64,000 nucleotides of DNA from MnTg04 sp964568075 (GTDB taxonomy: Bacteria > Pseudomonadota > Gammaproteobacteria > Steroidobacterales > MnTg04): NCBI GenBank assembly GCA_964568075.1, contig CAZMOM010000001.1, positions 62,001 through 126,000 on the forward strand, in the 5' to 3' direction. This document shows, piece after piece, positions 42,444 to 51,778 of this stretch. Under the pieces are notes generated by a model. That model was not told the DNA's origin. It saw nothing but the letters and a program-made list of their open reading frames with translations, and searched no databases. The stretch's first letter is position 1. Each line of letters starts with the position of its first letter. The position numbers and the translations under genes were made by a program.

Positions 42444-43265
42444 ATGACGAGCAAACATAACCCGCAAGCCGAGCAAATGGCCGATGAGTCGATGATGCGT
42501 AATCTGAAGGCGCAGGCAATCACGATCTGGCCACAGGAAGAACCGCTCTTCGATCGATACGACTTACCCGCCAAGTGCCGAATACTGGACGTCGGTTGCG
42601 GCACGGGTGAAATCAGCTCGCGGCTGGCCGAAAAATACCCGCGAGCGACCGTGATCGCGGTCGATCTGCTCAACAGCTCTCTGGATATCGGCAGGATCAG
42701 GTACCAGCACCTGGTACCCCGCCTCGAGTTTATGCAGCAGGACGCGTTTAAGCTGGATTTCGAACCGCACAGTTTCGACCTGGTGGTATGCCGACACATG
42801 CTGCAGGCGGTGCCTCGCCCGGTTTCGGCTCTGGCAGGATTCGTACGCCTGCTAAAAAAAGATGGCTGGCTGCACCTGATCTCCGAAGATTACGGAATGT
42901 TGCAGATGCAACACGGCAAATTAAACCCGGACCGGCTGTGGCACGCCGGCGTTCTCCAACTGCTGGAAAACACCGGTACGGATGGCCGGATCGGGCGGAA
43001 TACTTACACGATGCTGTATCGGTTAGGCATGCAGGACATTCAGATCGATTATGCCGTGATCGACACGCTGCGTGTCGAGCGGGAAGATTTTGCCAACATT
43101 ATGACGGCATGGCGGGATGGTTATACGGAAACGATCAGCAAGAACACCGCGCTTTCCAAAAAGGAAGTAAAAGACACGTTTCAGCAAATAATCAGCGACA
43201 TACTCAACCCGGAAAAATACGCCGTCTGGCATGTGCCGATCATCGGTGCCCGAGCGCCTGGTTAA
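42444..43265 (+). CDS. Class I SAM-dependent methyltransferase
   Basis: A 273-residue Rossmann methyltransferase. SAM-binding motif I is ILDVGCGTGEISSRLA (about residues 50-66), motif II ends with IAVDLL, and motif IV region is DLVVCRHMLQAVPRP. The substrate is not evident. ATG 42444 is used; the open frame further upstream is antisense to putP. The stop codon overlaps the ATG of the DUF3052 gene (TAATG), so they are coupled. Confidence 0.9.
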   Translation: MTSKHNPQAEQMADESMMRNLKAQAITIWPQEEPLFDRYDLPAKCRILDVGCGTGEISSRLAEKYPRATVIAVDLLNSSLDIGRIRYQHLVPRLEFMQQDAFKLDFEPHSFDLVVCRHMLQAVPRPVSALAGFVRLLKKDGWLHLISEDYGMLQMQHGKLNPDRLWHAGVLQLLENTGTDGRIGRNTYTMLYRLGMQDIQIDYAVIDTLRVEREDFANIMTAWRDGYTETISKNTALSKKEVKDTFQQIISDILNPEKYAVWHVPIIGARAPG

Positions 43266-43675
43266 TGATCGTGGCGGGTTATTCGACTACTCCACTGATA
43301 AAAACACTCGGTATTAAGCCCGGAGCCATTATCACGTTAATCAACGCGCCGGAAAATTACCTGCGATTGTTAGGTGACCTGCCGGAGCGCAGCAGGGTCC
43401 GCAAACGGCTCACCCAGTCAACCGATTTCGTGCATTTGTTCGCCACCAGCGAGAGCGAACTTTTGCGCAGACTACCCGCGGCGGTCAGGACAGTGGGGCG
43501 AAACGGAATGCTTTGGCTGTCCTGGCCAAAACAGGCATCAGGTGTCGGTACTGATCTGAACGGTAATCTGGTCCGCAAGATTGGTCTTACCAGCGGCCTC
43601 GTCGATATCAAGGTTTGCGCTATCGATGCAACCTGGTCCGCACTGAAGTTCGTCTACCGGGTTAAGAATCGGTGA
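43265..43675 (+). CDS. DUF3052 family protein
   Basis: A 136-residue protein matching the DUF3052 pattern: an N-terminal YSTTPLIKTLGIKPGA, the middle LLRRLPAAVRT, and the conserved WPKQASGVGTDL followed by GLVDIKVCAIDATWSALKF. The family is uncharacterised. The one-base overlap with the methyltransferase gene suggests a joint role. Confidence 0.9.
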   Translation: MIVAGYSTTPLIKTLGIKPGAIITLINAPENYLRLLGDLPERSRVRKRLTQSTDFVHLFATSESELLRRLPAAVRTVGRNGMLWLSWPKQASGVGTDLNGNLVRKIGLTSGLVDIKVCAIDATWSALKFVYRVKNR

Positions 43676-43680
43676 AAATG

Positions 43681-43705
43681 CCGGTACAGGGTAACCCTGT
43701 ACCGG
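43681..43705. terminator. Hairpin terminator between convergent genes
   Basis: CCGGTACAGGGT and ACCCTGTACCGG form a perfect 12-bp stem with a single-base loop, between the DUF3052 gene and the convergent DUF885 gene. No long T-run follows, so it may be a weak or bidirectional terminator. Confidence 0.65.
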
Positions 43706-43727
43706 CATAATTAGGGCTACGTGCCGC

Positions 43728-45525
43728 TTATTTTTGCGCCGTTATCCAGCGGCGGTTCTTTGCATCGAGCACGGACATAGGCAATGCGCCGTCGGTCAGG
43801 ATCTGCGCGTGCCACGCCTTGATATCGAATTTTTCCCCCAGCGCTTCCTCGGCTTCCCCCCGCATCCGCGTCAGGTTGATCTGGCCGATCTTGTAAGCCA
43901 GGGCCTGCCCGGGGATCGCTATATAACGCTCTACCTCGGAGATGACATCTGACTCAGCCAACGAGGAATTATCTAGCATGTACTGAATCGCCTGCTCGCG
44001 TGACCATCCCTTGGCATGCAGTCCGGTATCGACGACCAGACGCATCGCTCTCAGCTGTTCGTCGTTGAGACGTCCATAGTATTGGTAGGGATCGGTAAAC
44101 AGGCCAAGCTCCTTGCCGATCGACTCGGCATACAATCCCCAGCCCTCTGCAAACGCCGTGTAGCTGCCAAACCGGCGGAATCGCGGCAGCCCCGGTGACC
44201 TCCTGCTGAATCGAGATCTGGAAATGATGGCCCGGCGCCGCCTCATGGGCGGACAAAGTCTCCACGCCATAAGTCGGTTGCGCTTTCAGATTGAACGTAT
44301 TGACGTAGAAAATTCCTGGGCGCGAACCGTCCGGCGTTGGCGGTTGGTACATCGCGCCGGCGGAAGACTGCGCGCGAAATTCCTCTATCTGGCGAATTTC
44401 GTAATCCGATTTCGGGAATACGGAAAACAGGGACGGCAGCAGTTCGTTGATTTTCACCTTTGCCGCCTCATAAGCGGCCAGCACGTCTTCCGGCGACTCA
44501 AAGAAAAACTGCGGATCGGTCTTTAGAAATTCGAAAAACTCAGCCAGCGTCCCGTCAAAACCAACCTGCCGGGTCACTTTCTCCATCTCGCCACGTATGC
44601 GCGCGACCTCAGCCAGCCCGATTTCATGCATTTCGTCCGGGCTCATTTTTGTCGTCGTGCTGTTTTCCGCCCGGTAGCCGTACCATTCCCGACCGTCCGG
44701 CAGGCTGTCCCAGCCCACGGTCTCACGCGTCTCCGGCATGTATTCTTGTTCGATAAATTCCGCGACCCGACGGTACGCGGGCACAAGCTGATCGCTGATC
44801 ATCACACCATAAGCAGCGGTCAGTCGTTCCCGGTCCTCAGCGGAAAATTCCTCAGGCATACTGGAAATCGGGCTATAAAAAATACTGCCTTTAGGATCAT
44901 CGACAACGTGAGCGGTCAGTTGCGGGATCACTTTTTCCATGACAACCCGAGGCTGAACGACGCCGCGCTCCACACCGATACGCATATTGATAATCGCCTG
45001 ATCCATATATGTGACGAGATCCTTGGCGCGGCCAAGGAAATTATCGTAATCCTTGACTGTCGCAAACGGCTGCACGCTCTGACCCGAACCCATAACGGCG
45101 AAGAAAGTCGGTAGACTGAACATCTGGTTTAAAGGCAATAACTCGCCCGGATATTTTTCACCGGCGATCGACATTTCGCGATCCATCCTGAATATCTCGT
45201 AGGTCAGCAGGTCCTGGCCGCTCAAAACGCTCGCATCAATTTCCTCCACGGCCTCGAGGTATTTTTTCTCCAGCGCCAGAGATTGCGCCAGATACTCGGG
45301 CGAGAGACTGTTCGCCAGGCGGTCATTAAAGCGATTGTCGCCGATAAAAGTTGCGTATAACGGATTTAACTCGAGCGTCTCTTCGAAAAAAGCATCAACC
45401 AGCTCATTGAGTCTGGCTGCATGATCGACAACGGGCATCTCTGCTTGATTACTCGAAACGCTTTGCTCACTGTCCTGGGTGCATCCCAGCAGTGCCAACA
45501 CGGCAAAAATACAAATCTTTCTCAT
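43728..45525 (-). pseudogene. DUF885 family peptidase-like lipoprotein, frameshifted
   Basis: Two overlapping frames together make one DUF885 protein of about 595 residues: the N-terminal frame (45525 to ~44194) has a lipoprotein signal (LLGC) and the putative metal motif SAHEAAPGHHFQ; the C-terminal frame (~44190 to 43728) resumes with PRFRRFGSYTAFAEGWGLYAES. The shift lies at a run of four cytosines (44190-44193; GGGG in the coding strand) and needs removal of one base to restore frame. Either a sequencing/assembly error or a recent inactivation. The start overlaps the MATE stop (ATGA). Confidence 0.85.
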
Positions 45526-46952
45526 CGTTCACTTCCTTTATATTTTCGATCTTGATTCTGATGCACTCGAACTGCGTCGGGTTGCATCGGTTCCCCGTCC
45601 CGAGCAGGAACTGCGCCTGGTTTCGATATTAACCAGAATCTCCAGTTGAGCAGCACTGCGCAAACGCTGAGCCCCACGATCAGGCCGATCCAGATTCCCG
45701 GCAACCCTTTCTGAAGATTGACGCCGAGATACCAGGCCAACGGAAATCCGACAACCCAGTACGCAACGACATTAATAATTCCCGGAATACGTGTGTCCCT
45801 GAACCCTCGGAGCGCACCGGCCGCGCCCACTTGTAATCCATCAGAAACCTGGAAAACGGCGGCCAGAAACAGCAGCCCCACGGCGAGCTGGCCTACTTCC
45901 ACGTTGCTGGTATAAAGGCCGACAATCTGTCCGCGGAAGATCAACATTGTGATTGCGGACATCAACATAATGGAACCGCACAGCCCAATACCGACAAAAC
46001 CAATAAACCGGGCCGCCGACCGGTCACCCCTGCCATTGGCGTGACCGGCGTGGATCGTGATCGCCGAGTGCATCGCCAGTGGAACCATAAACATCGTCGC
46101 CGCATAATTGATCGCGATCTGGTGGCCGGCCATCATCACTGCGCCCATGGTGCCAACCAGTAATGCCGCACCGTGAAACATACCTGCCTCTGCGAGTACG
46201 CTGACGGCGATGGGTGCCCCCAGCCCAAGTATTTCTTTGAGCCGTCCACGGTCCGGCCAGTCGAAACGACTGAACAATTCGAACGATCGGTAGCGAGGTT
46301 GAAATTTCATGTAATACAGCAAGCTGAAAAACATGACCCACATCGTGATTGCGCTCGCCCATCCGCACCCGACCGCGCCCATCGCAGGGAGGCCCAGCTT
46401 GCCGTACATCAGCACATAGTTGCCGATCACATTGACGATCAGGCCAAGCGCTGCGATATACATGATAGGCCTCGTCCAGCCCACGCCCTCGCTGGTGAAT
46501 CTGAGCGCAAGATAGGCAGAGATCGCAGGCGCCCCCCAGACAATCGCATTCAGGTACCCGGTGCTCAACGGTACGATGGCCGGATCGATACCGATGAAGT
46601 GAAAAAACGACTCCGCCTTGATAACGATGAGGACAATAAAAACCACGAGGGCCTGGCTCAGCCAAATTCCCTGCCGCAGATAAGCGCCCACTTCACGGTG
46701 CCGCCCGGCGCCAAAACAAACCGCGGTCGTCGGCGTCATCGCCATCAACAAACCCAGACTCAAAAGGAACGCCATAAACCAGACGCTGGAGCCGACTGCC
46801 ACCGCCGCCAGGTCTGCCATTCCGAAACGCCCGGCCATTATCGTGTCGGCCAGGTTCATGCCAGCAATCGCCAGATTGTTGGCCACCAGCGGTCCCCCGT
46901 AGCGCAACAGGGTGCGCAGTTCCGGTAATATACGATGGGTGGTTGTCGTCAT
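45522..46952 (-). CDS. MATE family efflux transporter (NorM-like)
   Basis: A 476-residue, 12-helix MATE protein of the NorM branch (NLAIAGMNLADTIMAGRFG at the start; GAGRHREVGAYLRQG; GALRGFRDTRIP near the end). It would export cationic drugs or dyes with Na+/H+ exchange. ATG 46952 (MTTTTHRI) is used; a TTG lies four codons upstream. It is coupled to the DUF885 gene and divergent from the thiolase gene. Confidence 0.92.
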   Translation of the reverse strand: MTTTTHRILPELRTLLRYGGPLVANNLAIAGMNLADTIMAGRFGMADLAAVAVGSSVWFMAFLLSLGLLMAMTPTTAVCFGAGRHREVGAYLRQGIWLSQALVVFIVLIVIKAESFFHFIGIDPAIVPLSTGYLNAIVWGAPAISAYLALRFTSEGVGWTRPIMYIAALGLIVNVIGNYVLMYGKLGLPAMGAVGCGWASAITMWVMFFSLLYYMKFQPRYRSFELFSRFDWPDRGRLKEILGLGAPIAVSVLAEAGMFHGAALLVGTMGAVMMAGHQIAINYAATMFMVPLAMHSAITIHAGHANGRGDRSAARFIGFVGIGLCGSIMLMSAITMLIFRGQIVGLYTSNVEVGQLAVGLLFLAAVFQVSDGLQVGAAGALRGFRDTRIPGIINVVAYWVVGFPLAWYLGVNLQKGLPGIWIGLIVGLSVCAVLLNWRFWLISKPGAVPARDGEPMQPDAVRVHQNQDRKYKGSER

Positions 46953-47126
46953 TGGGTTAGGCAACCGGGCTGCTGCGGGCGGGTATTACGGGGCCGCTGA
47001 CTCTAGCATGCCGCGGAAACAACGGACACGAATACTCGAGCGTTTTGCTGCAGCGCGATTGTGATGTATGTTTTAAAGTCTGGCTGGCTCCGGGCCGGCA
47101 AATAGCATTGATCCAGGAACTCAAGT

Positions 47127-48407
47127 ATGAACAGCAATGAAGTACGACGTGTCGCCGTCATCGGCGGATCACGCATTCCCTTCGCGCGCGCCTATACCAA
47201 TTACCGGAACGCGACCACCCAGGATCTGATGACCACATCCCTTAAAGGCCTGGTGGAAAAATATCATCTGCAGGGTGAGACGCTGGGTGACGTGTCACTG
47301 GGCGCCGTGATCAAGCACAGCTCCGACTGGAACCTGGCGCGTGAATCCGTCCTGGGCAGCGGACTGGATCCACACACGCCGGCATTCGACATTCAACGTG
47401 CCTGCGGAACCAGTCTCGAAGCGGCCATTCTGATCGGCTTGAAAATCGCTAATGGCCTGATCGATTCAGGCGTTGGCGCCGGTGCGGACAGCATCAGCGA
47501 TTCGCCGATCGTCTATCCACGCAGTTACCAGAAATTGCTGGTCGCCAGCGCCACCGGGCGCAGTTTCGGACAAAAACTCAAACCCTGGCTGGGATTAAGA
47601 CCCAGACATTTCAAGCCCCTGGCGCCCGGCGTTACCGAGCCGCGCACCAACTTGTCCATGGGTGAAAGCTGCGAGTTGATGGCGAAGGAGTGGCAGATCA
47701 GTCGTGAGGATCAGGATCGATTGGCGATGGAGAGCCACCTGAAAGCTGCGGAGGCGCAGGCCCAGGGCTGGTACAAGGATCAACTGATCGAGTATTGCGG
47801 CCTTGATGCCGATAACAATGTTCGGGCTAATTCGAGCATGGAGTCGCTGGCGAAGCTCAAACCAGTGTTTGACCGCAGCGGAAGCGGCACACTGACGGCC
47901 GGCAACAGCACACCGTTGACCGATGGCTCCTCCGCCGTCTTGCTGGCCTCCGAAGACTGGGCGCGTGAGAAAGGATTGCCGGTTCAGGCGTACCTGACCT
48001 ATGGCAAGACTGCGGCGGTCGACTTTGTCGGCGGTGAAGGGCTGTTGATGGCGCCGACCCGGGCCGTTTCGCAAATGCTTGAGCAGGCTGAACTGGAATT
48101 GCAGGACTTTGACTTCTATGAGATCCACGAAGCCTTCGCAGCTCAGGCGCTGTGCACGCTCAAAGCCTGGGAGTCGGACGAGTTCTGCCGCGAAAAACTG
48201 GGACGGGACCGGGCGATGGGCGCCATCGACCGGAGCAAAATGAATGTCAAAGGAGGCAGCGTGGCAGTCGGGCATCCGTTTGGCGCCACCGGCGGCCGGG
48301 TGTTGATGACGATGGCCGAGCTGCTGGCAGAAAAAGGCTCGGGTCGCGGCCTGATCTCGGTCTGCACCGGCGGCGGCATGGGAGTGACCGCGATCCTGGA
48401 GCGCTAG
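47127..48407 (+). CDS. Acetyl-CoA C-acyltransferase (thiolase)
   Basis: A 426-residue thiolase with all catalytic landmarks: acyl-carrying Cys in RACGTSLEA, His in IHEAFAAQ and the second Cys in CTGGGMG near the C-terminus. Length and inserts (KPWLGLRPRHFK) resemble the FadI-type enzyme of beta-oxidation. No fadJ lies next to it, so the exact pathway is open. A 15-bp hairpin encloses the stop codon (see separate feature). Confidence 0.93.
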   Translation: MNSNEVRRVAVIGGSRIPFARAYTNYRNATTQDLMTTSLKGLVEKYHLQGETLGDVSLGAVIKHSSDWNLARESVLGSGLDPHTPAFDIQRACGTSLEAAILIGLKIANGLIDSGVGAGADSISDSPIVYPRSYQKLLVASATGRSFGQKLKPWLGLRPRHFKPLAPGVTEPRTNLSMGESCELMAKEWQISREDQDRLAMESHLKAAEAQAQGWYKDQLIEYCGLDADNNVRANSSMESLAKLKPVFDRSGSGTLTAGNSTPLTDGSSAVLLASEDWAREKGLPVQAYLTYGKTAAVDFVGGEGLLMAPTRAVSQMLEQAELELQDFDFYEIHEAFAAQALCTLKAWESDEFCREKLGRDRAMGAIDRSKMNVKGGSVAVGHPFGATGGRVLMTMAELLAEKGSGRGLISVCTGGGMGVTAILER

Positions 48408-48438
48408 CAGGCTGTCTGACGTTGCCTGCTAGCGCTCC
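48398..48438 (+). terminator. Perfect 15-bp hairpin spanning the thiolase stop codon
   Basis: GGAGCGCTAGCAGGC (48398-48412) pairs exactly with GCCTGCTAGCGCTCC (48424-48438) across an 11-base loop. The last two sense codons and the TAG stop are inside the left arm. No T-run follows at once, so it may act as an RNA stabiliser rather than a terminator. Confidence 0.6.
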
Positions 48439-48600
48439 GCTACAGGATTGGGTGTGTAACGGCTTGAAAAAATGCTGACATTTAGTCTGCTTTTTTTGTC
48501 GCGCTTGCACCTGTCTTCTGCAGCCGACATTATTAGACGCTACGCAAAGAAATACGCTGCACTGCAATAACGCAGACAAAACAAAAAGGGTAGCCGCCAG

Positions 48601-50322
48601 ATGGATCAATTCAACCAGGTACTCGAGGTTATCAACGGTATCGTCTGGCACAACTATGTGCTGTTTTTTCTCCTTTTTACCGGCATCGTTTTTACCATTT
48701 GGAGCCGATTCAGCCAGTACATTGCGCTGACCCACGGTTTCCACGTCCTGCGCGGTCGTTACGACGATCCGGACGATCCGGGCGTCATCAATCACTTTCA
48801 GGCCTTGTCGGCCGCATTGTCCGCGACCGTCGGTCTGGGCAACATCGGCGGCGTTGCGCTGGCCATCGCTCTCGGCGGGCCGGGTGCGGTTTTCTGGATG
48901 TGGGTGGTCGGCTTCTTCGGGATGTCGATCAAGTTGACCGAGGTCACCCTGTCCATGCTCTACCGGAACACGGACGACCCTGACAATCCACATGGCGGAC
49001 CGATGTGGGTTGTGGCGAAGGGCCTCGCAAAAATGAAACCCAGCCTGACCGGGCTTGGCAAAGTCATCGGCACGATTTTCTGTATCACTTTGCTGGTCTC
49101 GGCAACTACCGGCGGCAACATGTTCCAGGCCTGGAATGTTGGTGAAATTACGCAAGCCTATTTCGGCATCCCCAGCATCGTTTGCGGCATCGTCCTGGCG
49201 ATACTGGTCGGCACAGTCATCATCGGCGGCATCAAGCGGATCGGCGCGGTCGCCGGACGGCTGGTGCCGATCATGGTTGCGCTGTATTTGCTGGCAGGCA
49301 CCTATGTTCTGTTTATTAATTCCGATCAGATACTGCCGATGTTCGCACTGATTTTTAAATCGGCGTTTTCCACCCATGAAGCCACCGGGGCGTTTGTCGG
49401 CGGCACCATGGGATACGCGTTCATATACGGGATGAAGCGCGCTTTGTTTTCCAACGAAGCGGGCCAGGGTTCGTCGCCTATCGCTCACTCGGCGGCGAAG
49501 ACCGATGAGCCCGTGCGCGAGGGGGTCGTCGCCGGTCTGGAACCGTTTATCGATACGCTGATCGTCTGTACATTTTCCGCGCTGGTTATCCTGTCAACCG
49601 GCGTCTGGAACAGAGGCGTCGAAGCAACTTTCGACCTGCCCCCTGCCGTCGTCGCTGTTGCCATGGACGAGTGGAGCCTGGAATCAATGGCCGTGCCGCC
49701 CAGGGATAGTGGTGAGTGGGTTGAGGGCGAGTTGGTATTTGTGGTGATTGCGGCGGACGCCAACCCATCGAGCGGCAACAACCTGCACCGGCTTAACGGC
49801 ACGATCACCGAAGAGAATGGCGTGCTGGTGATCGACTGGAACTCGATCGCGTCGCAGGTCAGACCAAGGCTTCACGAAAACGGCGTTTACGGCTCATATG
49901 TCGGGGCGACCCTGACGGCGAAGGCGTTCGATTCGGTGACACCGGGCCTGGGTAAATGGCTGATTACTCTTGCCGTATGGCTGTTCGCGTTTTCCACGAT
50001 CATTTCCTGGAGCTATTACGGTGAACAGGGAATTGTTTACCTGATGGGCGGACGTGCGGTGCTGACCTACAAAGTGCTTTATTGCCTTTTGATCATCATT
50101 GCGACGATGGGTCATATCAAGACCGATGTTGAGCTCGACAATCTGACCTCGCTGGGCACAGGCGTGATGCTGCTGGCCAATGTGCCAATCATCTGGTTAT
50201 TCGGCAGACAGGCGATGCGCGCCTACCACGACTACGTGGGCCGGCTGAAGACCGGACGCATGGGGCCCGGCCACGCGCCACCACCGCTGGATGAATTGAT
50301 CAGCGGCAAGGACGTTGACTAA
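48601..50322 (+). CDS. Sodium:alanine/glycine symporter (AGCS family) with inserted domain
   Basis: A 573-residue AGCS-family amino-acid transporter: LSATVGLGNIGGVALAIALGGPGAVFWMW and SNEAGQGSSPIAHSAAKT are the family signatures. Ordinary members have about 450-500 residues; the surplus is a ~95-residue soluble, beta-looking insert (about residues 345-445, including ADANPSSGNNLHRL) placed between two late helices. RidA follows with an 8-base overlap, suggesting amino-acid use with clearance of reactive enamines. Confidence 0.92.
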   Translation: MDQFNQVLEVINGIVWHNYVLFFLLFTGIVFTIWSRFSQYIALTHGFHVLRGRYDDPDDPGVINHFQALSAALSATVGLGNIGGVALAIALGGPGAVFWMWVVGFFGMSIKLTEVTLSMLYRNTDDPDNPHGGPMWVVAKGLAKMKPSLTGLGKVIGTIFCITLLVSATTGGNMFQAWNVGEITQAYFGIPSIVCGIVLAILVGTVIIGGIKRIGAVAGRLVPIMVALYLLAGTYVLFINSDQILPMFALIFKSAFSTHEATGAFVGGTMGYAFIYGMKRALFSNEAGQGSSPIAHSAAKTDEPVREGVVAGLEPFIDTLIVCTFSALVILSTGVWNRGVEATFDLPPAVVAVAMDEWSLESMAVPPRDSGEWVEGELVFVVIAADANPSSGNNLHRLNGTITEENGVLVIDWNSIASQVRPRLHENGVYGSYVGATLTAKAFDSVTPGLGKWLITLAVWLFAFSTIISWSYYGEQGIVYLMGGRAVLTYKVLYCLLIIIATMGHIKTDVELDNLTSLGTGVMLLANVPIIWLFGRQAMRAYHDYVGRLKTGRMGPGHAPPPLDELISGKDVD

Positions 50323-50713
50323 AAGAATCAATATTTCGGATGGCGTGAAGTGGGAGGAAGAATTCGCCTATTCACGCGCCGTGCGGATCGGCGATGTCAT
50401 TGAAGTCTCGGGTACAGCTGCGATAGGGCCGGACGGAAATCTTATCGGGGCCGGTAATGCCTACGAGCAAACGCGTTTTATCCTGGAGAAAATCTCGAAC
50501 GCTCTGAACGAGGCCGGTAGCTCGTTGGGCGACGTCGTTCGAACGCGACTGTATGTCACCGATGTATCGATGGCCGACGATGTCGGTCGGGCCCACGGCG
50601 AGTGCTTCAGAAACATCCGGCCAGCCTGCACGCTGATCGAGGTCTCGGCCCTGATCTCACCAGAATTGCTGGTGGAAATCGAAGCGACGGCAATCGTTTC
50701 GGGGCCAGACTGA
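50315..50713 (+). CDS. RidA family enamine/imine deaminase
   Basis: A 132-residue YjgF/RidA protein, which hydrolyses reactive enamine/imine intermediates of amino-acid metabolism. Family segments are IEVSGTAAIGPDGN, YEQTRFILEKI, RTRLYVTDVS and the final RPACTLIEVSALISPELLVEIEATA, with the expected arginine. TTG start overlapping the symporter stop. Confidence 0.9.
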   Translation: MTKRINISDGVKWEEEFAYSRAVRIGDVIEVSGTAAIGPDGNLIGAGNAYEQTRFILEKISNALNEAGSSLGDVVRTRLYVTDVSMADDVGRAHGECFRNIRPACTLIEVSALISPELLVEIEATAIVSGPD

Positions 50714-51138
50714 AGCCAGGCCGTTGCCGACTTTCCTCGCTGCACCATGGGCCGCGAAATACGTGTTGCTTCGACCGACCAGCGCAATTTCGCGCTTCTA
50801 AATTTATCGTCCGGACCCGCAATATTTTTTTCGTGTTGGCATGAAAGTGGTTATTTTCATTAGCTCATCGAGCCAAGAAATGCGGGCCGGTTATTCTCAT
50901 CATTCTGACGGGGGTTTTGAGCCAGTGCTGTTCCAAATAGTGGCAATAGGGTCGTTTGGGGGCCTGTATATCGCGTTATTGGTACAACGCTCGTAAAGCC
51001 AACACGGCGAGCGTCGACCGCAATGGACGATTTGGCTGAACTTTTGCTTTCTTTTTGACCCAAAGTTCTGTGTGATCTAACGAGTGTCCGAATTTTTAAA
51101 TCGCGAGGCCGCTGAATTTGCGTGAAATCCAACCGACC
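50714..51138. other. Gene-free stretch before the copper cluster
   Basis: About 425 bases between ridA and the copper-cluster promoter. I see no plausible gene on either strand (frames are short and lack family resemblance), no tRNA-like cloverleaf and no obvious repeat. Given the sharp change of content, it may be the edge of an acquired copper island. Confidence 0.5.
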
Positions 51139-51188
51139 TTGACATATCTGATTCATACAGGTTGTATCTTGTACGTATCAGATACGTA
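51139..51188 (+). promoter_or_regulatory. Copper-cluster promoter with palindromic operator
   Basis: TTGACA (51139-51144) and TTGTAT (51162-51167) are spaced 17 bp, a good sigma-70 promoter. Directly after it, TACGTATC-A-GATACGTA (51172-51188) is a perfect 17-bp palindrome over the expected transcription start, a position typical of a repressor site. A second dyad, TATCTGAT (51145-51152) / ATCAGATA (51177-51184), straddles the -10 box. No regulator gene lies in the visible part of the cluster. Confidence 0.75.
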
Positions 51189-51215
51189 GAATTCCGCATG
51201 GCCAAGTGCCACTGA

Positions 51216-51722
51216 ATGAACCATAGTGTGCCGGCTAGAACAGATATTGTGAGAGAAAAACCTTTGAAGTCATCGGTCACAATTCAACAACGACAGACCC
51301 CTTGGGCGCGACGCGCACTCGGGCTCTTCGTCGTGGTGTGGCTGAACATGGCCCTGCTGCCTTGCGCGATGGCGCTCGAAGATATGCGAGAGCATGGCTG
51401 TCCGCACTATCCGGCGGCCGTTTCGGGACAGATGCCGTCGCATAGCGCTGACGAATCATATGATACGCTTCCCGAAGGCGCGCCATGCTGCGACGTGGAT
51501 GCGTCCCAGTGCGCGTTTCTCGATGACTACACCTTCGACGGTCGCATTGTTCAAAGCAAGGTGAAGGATGCGCCATACGACGTGCCAGTTGCAATCGTTC
51601 CGGTTATCGTCGCAATGCCGGTCGCGGACAGTGTGCCCGTGTTGCCTGTCATTGGCGATGCATCTCTTCGGCCAGGCCACCGGCTACCACTCAACGTTCT
51701 CAACTGCGTTTATCTGATTTAA
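51216..51722 (+). CDS. Cys/His-containing exported protein of copper clusters
   Basis: A 168-residue protein with an internal signal-type helix (ALGLFVVVWLNMALLPCAMA) and a mature part containing HGCPHYP, CCDVDASQC and a conserved end PLNVLNCVYLI. Proteins with this outline open many gammaproteobacterial copper operons but carry no established name; it is reminiscent of the CopL group of metal-binding leader proteins. Start uncertain: ATG 51216 lacks a clear ribosome site. Confidence 0.65.
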   Translation: MNHSVPARTDIVREKPLKSSVTIQQRQTPWARRALGLFVVVWLNMALLPCAMALEDMREHGCPHYPAAVSGQMPSHSADESYDTLPEGAPCCDVDASQCAFLDDYTFDGRIVQSKVKDAPYDVPVAIVPVIVAMPVADSVPVLPVIGDASLRPGHRLPLNVLNCVYLI

Positions 51723-51774
51723 CAATCTCCACGTTGTAACCCGTTCGTTTTTCGGTTACCTGCGAAGGAGATTG
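51723..51774 (+). promoter_or_regulatory. Hairpin sequestering the ribosome site of the cytochrome gene
   Basis: CAATCTCC (51723-51730) pairs with GGAGATTG (51767-51774), and inside it GTAACC (51736-51741) pairs with GGTTAC (51754-51759). The outer right arm contains the GGAG Shine-Dalgarno of the next gene (ATG 51779), so the fold would hide the ribosome site. Confidence 0.5.
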
Positions 51775-51778
51775 TTTG

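Noticed and set aside
46173..46928. 251-codon plus-strand frame
   Set aside because: Antisense shadow of the NorM-like MATE gene.
48247..49488. 413-codon minus-strand frame opposite thiolase and symporter
   Set aside because: A shadow of two well-supported plus-strand genes; composition rich in Arg/Asp/Gln with no fold signal.
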